Source of the DNA: Oscillospiraceae bacterium
GTDB lineage: Bacteria > Bacillota > Clostridia > Oscillospirales > Oscillospiraceae
DNA length: 8,611 bases
Direction: 5' to 3'
NCBI GenBank assembly: GCA_902765975.1
Contig: CACXBO010000227.1
Span: 1-8,611 of the forward strand
Shown: in pieces, positions 1 to 4,850 of the stretch
Layout of the letters: every line of letters begins with the position of its first letter
Numbering within the stretch: position 1 is the first letter of the stretch
The notes under the pieces: model-generated
The model's database searches: none
Seen by the model: the letters and a program-made list of their open reading frames with translations, nothing else
What the model was told of the DNA's origin: nothing
Position numbers and translations under genes: made by a program

Positions 1-62
1 CTGGATAGAGTGCGCGGCTACGAACCGCGAGACCGGGGGTTCGAGTCCCTCCAGGCGTGCCA
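1..62 (+). tRNA. tRNA-Arg (anticodon ACG), 5' end cut by window edge
   Basis: The sequence folds as the 3' part of a tRNA. It has the end of the D-loop and D-stem (CTGGATAGAG), a perfect 5-bp anticodon stem (13-17 with 25-29), and a 7-nt loop CTACGAA with anticodon ACG at 20-22. A 5-nt variable region follows, then a T-stem and loop (35-51, with loop TTCGAGT at 40-46). The 3' acceptor strand is 52-58, the discriminator is G59, and CCA is encoded at 60-62. The first 16 or so nucleotides lie outside the window. ACG is the anticodon whose A34 is normally edited to inosine by TadA to read CGU/CGC/CGA arginine codons. The gene ends directly against a terminator hairpin. Confidence 0.95.
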
Positions 63-96
63 AATAAAGCCATCCCGATAAGGGGTGGCTTTATTT
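62..96 (+). terminator. Intrinsic terminator abutting the tRNA CCA end
   Basis: Positions 62-76 pair with 82-96 (15 bp including one G-T pair) around the 5-nt loop GATAA. The stem begins A-rich and ends in GGCTTTATTT, so the U-rich part of the transcript is also the 3' arm, as in bidirectional terminators. The stem starts on the last base of the encoded CCA. It should therefore end tRNA transcription with almost no trailer. It could also stop leftward transcripts that pass the second hairpin. Confidence 0.8.
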
Positions 97-122
97 GCAT
101 AATTGGGACTCGAAGGGCGCGG
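97..122 (+). other. Short spacer element complementary to the tRNA T-arm
   Basis: Between the two terminator hairpins lies a short G-rich segment. It contains GGGACTCGAA (105-114), the exact reverse complement of TTCGAGTCCC in the T-loop and T-stem of the upstream tRNA (40-49). It leads directly into the second hairpin, so a read-through transcript or a separate small RNA would carry an anti-T-arm segment plus a terminator. No open reading frame of note is present. Whether it is a functional element or a decayed tRNA fragment is not decided by the sequence. Confidence 0.4.
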
Positions 123-154
123 AAAAGCCGTCCGCAGATGCGGGCGGCTTTTTT
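123..154 (+). terminator. Second intrinsic terminator, probably bidirectional
   Basis: Positions 123-135 (AAAAGCCGTCCGC) pair with 140-152 over 13 bp with one G-T pair and a 4-nt loop AGAT. Six Ts (149-154) follow on the plus strand, a classic rho-independent terminator. On the minus strand the arm ends in GGCTTTT, so it can also terminate the leftward lipoprotein gene, whose stop codon is at 170-172. It is thus the shared terminator of two convergent transcription units. Confidence 0.85.
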
Positions 155-169
155 GAGCTTTTTAGTTAA

Positions 170-739
170 TTACCATCCTTCGCCAAAAGGCATAAAGTAG
201 AAGCCGGTAACGTTAGTCTTAGTTTCGTCAACAAAAATCGTTACCCATGTGCTGTCCGTGGTATAGGTAAGTCCGAACATATCCTCAGCAAGAGGATAGT
301 CCTCGTTCTCTCCGAGGACGGAAACCGCGGACTCAAGAGTATCTCCTATCTTTACCTTTCCGTTTATAGTGGCGCTGCTTGGTGCCGCTTCATCAGCGTT
401 GTCAGTTGACATCTCCTTAATAACGCCGTCTTTATTCTCAGTTATATCGAGTCCTTCAAAATGGTGAAGAACATCTCTGTAGAGATCGGATTCATCGCAG
501 GGAGTTATAACGTCCTCGGGACGGACTTCCTCTCCGAGCTTATCCTTGACGTCGGCAAACTTCATACCGAGAGCGAGCTTCTGCCCGTTATACTCTACAT
601 AGAACCCCGCAGGTTCATCCTGGGTGGGTTCGGGAGTAGGCTCCTTCTCATCCTCCTGCTTGGGCGTCTCGGCGGCGCAGCCTGCAACGAGAGCTAAAAC
701 CAGTAGCACCGAAACGATTATCATTAGATACTTCTTCAT
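170..739 (-). CDS. Secreted lipoprotein with two similar small domains, function unknown
   Basis: The product is 189 aa from the chosen start. It opens with a lipoprotein signal peptide: KK, a hydrophobic core, and lipobox V-A-G-C with the lipidated cysteine at residue 21. A charged, proline-rich linker (about 22-44, with EPTPEPTQDEP) follows. Two similar units come next, at about residues 46-110 and 123-182. Each contains a phrase of the type L/I-G-x-x-x-x-x-x-V-x-x-x-L-G-E (57-70 and 131-144) followed by beta-rich sequence with aromatic residues. The phrase resembles the SmpA/BamE or beta-lactamase-inhibitor-like fold, but this is inference from pattern only. The first ATG of the open frame (760) was rejected because an AAGGA site fits the ATG at 739 and the signal peptide begins there. 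The gene is last in the leftward cluster, 56 nt after the DHHW gene, so it may act at the same cell surface. The two domains could bind a ligand or wall polymer; no enzyme motif is visible. Confidence 0.85.
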   Translation of the reverse strand: MKKYLMIIVSVLLVLALVAGCAAETPKQEDEKEPTPEPTQDEPAGFYVEYNGQKLALGMKFADVKDKLGEEVRPEDVITPCDESDLYRDVLHHFEGLDITENKDGVIKEMSTDNADEAAPSSATINGKVKIGDTLESAVSVLGENEDYPLAEDMFGLTYTTDSTWVTIFVDETKTNVTGFYFMPFGEGW

Positions 740-745
740 TTCTAA

Positions 746-750
746 TCCTT
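746..750 (-). promoter_or_regulatory. Ribosome binding site that fixes the lipoprotein start
   Basis: On the minus strand the sequence reads AAGGA, then 6 nt, then ATG (739). The alternative upstream ATGs of the same frame (760 and 757) have no comparable purine tract and would place extra charged residues (MMKEGLE) ahead of the signal peptide. The 739 start is therefore preferred. Confidence 0.7.
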
Positions 751-766
751 CTTTCATCATTTTTAT

Positions 767-791
767 CTTTTATGCTCTTTTGAGCTAAAAG
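767..791 (-). other. Hairpin in the spacer between the DHHW and lipoprotein genes
   Basis: Positions 767-772 (CTTTTA) pair with 786-791 (TAAAAG), and 774-777 (GCTC) pair with 782-785 (GAGC). There is one bulged T and a TTTT loop (AAAA in the leftward transcript). It starts 4 nt after the stop codon of the DHHW gene. The leftward strand continues into an A-rich run rather than a U tract, so it does not look like a standard terminator. It may be an mRNA-processing or stability hairpin separating the two cistrons. Confidence 0.4.
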
Positions 792-795
792 CCTT

Positions 796-2241
796 TTACC
801 GTATTTCAGTTTTCGGACAGGAGTAAGCCGTTCCTCCCGAAATCACCGTTATACTGTACTCTCCGGAGAGCTCAAGCTCCTTTGAAAGGATGGCGGAGTA
901 GCCCTTCGTTCCGTCTCCGCCCAGAAGCTTCGACTCATAAATCGGGAACGCTTCAATCACAAGCTTTTCGCCGTTCTTCTCGAGCTGGATATACACCCTG
1001 CAGTCGCCGAGGTCGGCGTCCTCAGGGAACGCACCGTAGATCCTGACTCCGTAGCCCGTCTTCTCAACTACAGGCTCAATCGTTCCTCCGTCTTCAAGTC
1101 CTTCAGTCAAAACGCCGGTCCTCAGCGGAGCGTACATAAACGGAGCGGTTGAAATAACGCGGGAGAGGTTGCGCTCTGCTATCTCGTAGACAACGTCGGT
1201 GCCATCCTTGATCGTTGTGAGATCCGGGCAGTCCGTTCGCTTGAAGCTCGCTGTCTCATAGCTGTCGATCATATACGGGAGCAGAGCTCTGCCGAAAGAA
1301 TCACGAGCCATATATAGCCTTGAGCCGTCAGTTAGGTCCTTGTTTTTGCTCGTGAAGAAATCATCGTGGTCTTCCCTGTCGCTCATGTAATTTTCAAGCT
1401 GAGCCGAGGCGCTCTTCGCGCTCAGGGGCTCGGTAAAGGTGAACGACGCATGCTTGATATCAAAGCTGTACTGATCGTCCAAAGTCCCACCCGCCGGATA
1501 GAGCAGCTTGTCGAGGTCTCCGCGCCAGCTTTTCTCGACGGTATAGGAAGCTGAGGAATAGTCGGGATGCTCCCTTCCGAGGCTGTCCATTATCGCCTCA
1601 TAGCCGATAAGGGCTCCAAGATAGTTCCAGTGCGAATCGCGGCGGTGATATACCACCTCGTCCTTATGGGATAGCATAACTGAGCGCATATCGGTAAAGG
1701 TCACACCGTAATCCCTGAGCGCCGCGCTCACGCGAGTGAGGTTGTTCTCCTCCGAGCCGCGGTAGCGCGCCGGCATATAGTCGCCGTAAACAGAAGATTT
1801 GTTTGGCATTGGAACGAAGGTAAAGCTGCCGCCCCTCTCCCTCACGTTCTCCTCCATAAGGGAGAGCGTAACGGCAAAGGCCTTGACCTGGTCCTCGGTA
1901 AAGGCGTTCGTGTTCATATAGTCACGGCTTTCGCTTGCGAAAAAAAGCCATCCATCTTTGCCGACGATAACGTTTGAGGTCTCGCCCTGCATCAGCTCTC
2001 CGCTTATATAATTTGATGCAGAGAGCAGGTACGAGCGAAGAGGCAGATGGTCGTTGAACCAGGATTCAAACTCATCGGAGAATTTGAGATTGAGCTTCCC
2101 GTCCGATATGTATGACGGCAGCTTTGAAAGCTCTCTCTTCTCTATGCTTGCGTCGTTATGAAAAATCGGCATCAAAAGAAGAGGAAGCGAGCAGAGGACG
2201 ATAAACACGATAACGAATACGAGCTTGAATGTCTTTTTCAT
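796..2241 (-). CDS. DHHW / AlgJ-like membrane-anchored SGNH-type protein (putative polysaccharide O-acetyltransferase)
   Basis: The product is 481 aa. Residues 5-27 form one hydrophobic segment (uncleaved anchor or signal peptide), so the bulk lies outside the membrane. The AlgJ/AlgX/DHHW layout is visible: FNDHLPLR (62-69), VIVGKDGWLF (91-100), V-P-M-P-N-K (143-148), the signature D202-S-H204-W205 followed by NYLGA, and R313-D-S315-F-G. In this family the Asp and His of DxHW and the Ser of (G/R)DSF are the candidate catalytic triad for moving an acetyl group onto a polysaccharide. A C-terminal beta-rich portion (about 375-481) may be a separate carbohydrate-binding-like module. The start is supported by a GGGAGGAGG tract (2250-2258). 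The MBOAT gene ends 17 nt upstream, so the two are surely cotranscribed and probably act as partners, as AlgI and AlgJ do. No dltA or alginate genes are present, so the polymer acylated is unknown. Confidence 0.9.
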   Translation of the reverse strand: MKKTFKLVFVIVFIVLCSLPLLLMPIFHNDASIEKRELSKLPSYISDGKLNLKFSDEFESWFNDHLPLRSYLLSASNYISGELMQGETSNVIVGKDGWLFFASESRDYMNTNAFTEDQVKAFAVTLSLMEENVRERGGSFTFVPMPNKSSVYGDYMPARYRGSEENNLTRVSAALRDYGVTFTDMRSVMLSHKDEVVYHRRDSHWNYLGALIGYEAIMDSLGREHPDYSSASYTVEKSWRGDLDKLLYPAGGTLDDQYSFDIKHASFTFTEPLSAKSASAQLENYMSDREDHDDFFTSKNKDLTDGSRLYMARDSFGRALLPYMIDSYETASFKRTDCPDLTTIKDGTDVVYEIAERNLSRVISTAPFMYAPLRTGVLTEGLEDGGTIEPVVEKTGYGVRIYGAFPEDADLGDCRVYIQLEKNGEKLVIEAFPIYESKLLGGDGTKGYSAILSKELELSGEYSITVISGGTAYSCPKTEIR

Positions 2242-2258
2242 TTCTTCGCCCTCCTCCC

Positions 2259-3665
2259 TTAAAACCTGAAATAGATAAACGGATTATACTTGCTCGAAAC
2301 GAGGGAGAGAACGGAGAGCGCGAACAGCACCATCGACCCGGCGTAAGCTGCGTAGTTGTAGAGCGCGGCCTTCTCCGTCTTCTCCACCCTTTCCCGGATG
2401 AGCCTGAATATCGGAGTTGAGAGGATGAGAGAAAGCCCGAAAGCGAGGATCGCCATAGGTGAAATGCAGGAGAATATCTCGGCGTTTGCAACGGCGGAGC
2501 CGGCGTGAGGCGAGAACATAGTGCCGATTATTCCGATGCCCTGTGCAAGAGTGTCGGCACGGAAAATAACAAATCCGAGAATAACTATCAGCAAGGTATA
2601 GATATGCCCTATCGGCCTGAACCATTTCTTCTTTGTCGGGATTATCTGGTAGGTCTCAAGCATCTGACATAATCCGTGGAGCATACCCCAAACGATAAAG
2701 GTGAAGTTTGCTCCGTGCCAAAGCCCTGTCAGGAAGAAAACGACGAGCTTGTTGAACGTCGTTCTCGCGTTGCCCTTGCGGTTGCCGCCGAGAGGAATGT
2801 AGACATATTCCTTGAACCACGTTGAAAGCGAGATATGCCAGCGTCTCCAGAATTCCTGTATGCTCGACGAGATAAACGGGTAATTGAAGTTCTCGCGGAA
2901 GTCAAAGCCGAAGACGCAGCCAAGACCGATCGCCATATCGCTGTAGCCTGAGAAGTCAAAGAATATCTGGAGGGAATAGGTTATGGCGCCTACCCAAGCT
3001 GCTCCAGTCCCAAGCTCGGCGGTTGCGCAGCCGAACACCTTATCCGCAAGCAAGCCCATCTGGTTGGCTATAAGGACTTTTTTTGCAAGTCCGAAAATAA
3101 AGCGGCAGATACCGCGCGCTACGCGGTCAACCGAAAATTCTCTGTCTCTGAGCCTGTCCGCGATGTCGGAGTAGCGGACTATCGGTCCAGCTATAAGCTG
3201 CGGGAAAAAGGATATGTAAAGAAGCACGGAAAACAGGCTTTTCTGCACGTTCTTCTTGTCCCTGTAAACGTCGATAACGTAGCTCAGGCCCTGAAAGGTA
3301 AAAAAGGAAATACCTATCGGAAGCCTTATCTGTGGAACCGGAACGGAAAGCCCCGTTATTCCGTTGAATATCTCGACAAAGAAGCCCGAATACTTATAGA
3401 CTGCGAGCATGCCGATGTTCAAAAGAACTGCAAGCACCACGCTGAGCTTATCCCACTTGACGCCCGATGCGCCAAGTCCAAACAGGTAGTTTAGAACGAT
3501 GGAAATAAGCATTATCATTACTGCAACCGGCTCGCCGAAGGCATAGAAAACAATGCTGGCCGCTGCAAGTATGATATTCCTCGCGTTTAAGTTTTTGATG
3601 AGCGCATATAGTATGAACGTCACCGGCAGAAGCATAAAGAGAAACGTTACGGAGCTGAAGGTCAT
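2259..3665 (-). CDS. MBOAT family membrane-bound O-acyltransferase (AlgI/DltB-like)
   Basis: The product is 468 aa, the usual length for AlgI-type MBOATs, and is polytopic. Recognisable family phrases appear in order: RLPIGISFFTFQGLSYVID (114-132), FFPQLIAGPIVRY (153-165), FFDFSGYSDMAIGLG (235-249), NFNYPF (259-264), EFWRRWHISLSTWFKEYVYI (271-290) with PLGGNRKG following, and GLWHGANFTF (314-323). H317 of WHGAN is the invariant MBOAT histidine thought to be catalytic, and H277 is the second conserved histidine. Such proteins load an acyl (usually acetyl) group in the cytoplasm and pass it across the membrane to an extracytoplasmic partner, here the DHHW protein encoded 17 nt downstream. The start ATG (3665) has a GGGAGA site 8 nt away. 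The gene follows the polytopic membrane protein gene by 58 nt, an AT-rich gap in which I see no clear terminator. Confidence 0.95.
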   Translation of the reverse strand: MTFSSVTFLFMLLPVTFILYALIKNLNARNIILAAASIVFYAFGEPVAVMIMLISIVLNYLFGLGASGVKWDKLSVVLAVLLNIGMLAVYKYSGFFVEIFNGITGLSVPVPQIRLPIGISFFTFQGLSYVIDVYRDKKNVQKSLFSVLLYISFFPQLIAGPIVRYSDIADRLRDREFSVDRVARGICRFIFGLAKKVLIANQMGLLADKVFGCATAELGTGAAWVGAITYSLQIFFDFSGYSDMAIGLGCVFGFDFRENFNYPFISSSIQEFWRRWHISLSTWFKEYVYIPLGGNRKGNARTTFNKLVVFFLTGLWHGANFTFIVWGMLHGLCQMLETYQIIPTKKKWFRPIGHIYTLLIVILGFVIFRADTLAQGIGIIGTMFSPHAGSAVANAEIFSCISPMAILAFGLSLILSTPIFRLIRERVEKTEKAALYNYAAYAGSMVLFALSVLSLVSSKYNPFIYFRF

Positions 3666-3723
3666 ATCATCTTTCTCCCAACTTGTTCTTAATTAATTAT
3701 TTCTCTGTTCCGCAGGGTCCGGA

Positions 3724-4677
3724 TCAAAGCTCAGCCTGGAGCTTTCTGAACTTAGCAGACTTGGTGGCTACAGCGCCGAAGGACGCCTCTGTGGGAACAT
3801 CGTTCATGCCCGACTCTATGTAATTGCGCAGAACGCCTGTAAGAACGAAGGGGCGAATAAAAACGGAGTGTATCATTGACCATACTATAGCGCCCGCAAG
3901 TACCGCTGCCGCTATAGTGAGGGCAAGAGGATTGGATAGGAACTGAAGCTTATCGCTTGATTCTGCAAAAAGCTTGGCTCCCTCTGAAAATAATGCCGGG
4001 AACTGGGAGAAAAGCAGATAAAAGCCTCCTCCAAACGCGCCGCCGATAACCAGGAAGGATGCAATACCCATTCCGAAAATCCGGCCCATATTCTTGAGGA
4101 GCGTCTTCCCGTGGCGGAAGAAGAGAACCGCTCCCTCGCACGTCGCCTTTCCTGCGCTTATATCCCTGCGGTAGAATACCCAGCCGAGGCAGCAGTCGCA
4201 CAGGTAGGCTACAAGAGTGTTGACCGCGGAAGATATGGCAGAGCCGACAGCAGAACCGGTATCACCGCCGATGCTGTCGCCGACCTTCGTGATTAGTCTG
4301 CCGATCTCCATGAAAATACCCTTGATTGCGCCGGTGACCGCAAAGTAAACGGCGACAGTAAGGAATCTCCCCTTTACCTCCCTTTTTCCCTCAGCGTAAA
4401 CGTCGTCGGGAAGAGCTCCCTCAGTTATTGCGCGGGTCATCATCGCTATCTGCGCCGCCTTGCAGTTATACGCTGCAAATCTTGAGATAATAACTGCGAC
4501 GATTATTCCGATGATAAGACCGACTATAAGGCCTATAACGGGCTGATCGAAGAATTTCTCGGCGAGCAGAACTCCTCCGACAGTTGCAGCTACAAACAAC
4601 ACGAGCGAAATAACGTCAAACAGCAGCTTTTTTAATGAAAAAGTTAATGTGCGTTTATAAATCTCTTTGTTTGTCAT
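3724..4677 (-). CDS. Polytopic membrane protein of unknown function
   Basis: The product is 317 aa and I cannot assign it to a characterised family. About six membrane segments are visible: near 18-40, 45-66, 105-127, 144-169, 199-224 and 250-278. The N-terminus is short and basic (YKRTLTFSLKK). The loops contain a Cys cluster (C160, C162, C163) next to LGWVFYRRD. Positively charged phrases FFRHGKTLLKN (186-196) and FIRPFVLTGVLRNYIESGM (273-291) flank the later helices. The C-terminal tail (292-317) is soluble and basic. Glycine-rich helices (GGAFGGG at 212-218) suggest tight packing or a pore, which is inference. The start is supported by AAAGGAGG (4685-4692), 7 nt from the ATG. It is the first gene of the leftward cluster and may be cotranscribed with the acyltransferase pair 58 nt downstream, but the link to acylation is positional only. 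Confidence 0.85.
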   Translation of the reverse strand: MTNKEIYKRTLTFSLKKLLFDVISLVLFVAATVGGVLLAEKFFDQPVIGLIVGLIIGIIVAVIISRFAAYNCKAAQIAMMTRAITEGALPDDVYAEGKREVKGRFLTVAVYFAVTGAIKGIFMEIGRLITKVGDSIGGDTGSAVGSAISSAVNTLVAYLCDCCLGWVFYRRDISAGKATCEGAVLFFRHGKTLLKNMGRIFGMGIASFLVIGGAFGGGFYLLFSQFPALFSEGAKLFAESSDKLQFLSNPLALTIAAAVLAGAIVWSMIHSVFIRPFVLTGVLRNYIESGMNDVPTEASFGAVATKSAKFRKLQAEL

Positions 4678-4732
4678 AGCGGCGCCTCCTTTATTTATTG
4701 TTTATAATTTTATCACTGATTCATCTGTTTGT

Positions 4733-4760
4733 ATAGTACCAATTATCTATAAAAAGCCAA
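4733..4760 (-). promoter_or_regulatory. Candidate leftward promoter for the membrane protein/acyltransferase cluster
   Basis: Read on the minus strand, TTGGCT (4755-4760) and TACTAT (4733-4738) are separated by 16 nt. Each matches the sigma-A consensus at 4 of 6 positions. This would give a leader of about 50 nt before the ATG at 4677. Other AT-rich -10-like hexamers exist between 4700 and 4720, so the exact promoter is uncertain. Confidence 0.35.
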
Positions 4761-4790
4761 AAGAATGCTGCCGCTTCGGCGTATTTGCTC

Positions 4791-4824
4791 TTCTATTTCT
4801 GATCAGGGTATGGTACAATATAAT
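4791..4824 (+). promoter_or_regulatory. Candidate rightward promoter for the ParB/BMP-phosphoesterase operon
   Basis: An extended -10, TGG-TACAAT (TG at 4811-4812, TACAAT at 4814-4819), overlaps a perfect TATAAT at 4819-4824. The -35 region is weak (TTCTAT at 4791-4796, 17 nt from TACAAT), as is common when an extended -10 is used. Transcription would begin near 4826-4831 and give a leader of only about 20-25 nt, just long enough to hold the GGAGG site (4840-4844). Confidence 0.55.
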
Positions 4825-4850
4825 TATATCAATAGTAACGGAGGATCCTT

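Noticed and set aside
461..697. 78-aa plus-strand frame opposite the lipoprotein gene
   Set aside because: It is the antisense of the lipoprotein coding sequence; its hydrophobic run comes from the complement of the acidic linker and signal peptide codons.
740..760. Upstream ATG codons extending the lipoprotein by seven residues
   Set aside because: They lack a suitable ribosome site, whereas AAGGA fits the ATG at 739, where a standard lipoprotein signal peptide begins.
2156..2491. Minus-strand frame spanning the DHHW/MBOAT junction
   Set aside because: Arg/Ser-rich out-of-frame translation of two well-supported genes; no independent signals.
3666..3723. AT-rich gap between the membrane protein and MBOAT genes considered as an internal promoter or terminator
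   Set aside because: TTAATTAATTAA is AT-rich and self-complementary, but no paired -35/-10 hexamers or GC-rich hairpin with a T tract can be recognised.
4770..4780. Short GCCG-CTT-CGGC hairpin in the divergent intergenic region
   Set aside because: Only 4 bp with no T tract on either side; too small to call a terminator or regulator.
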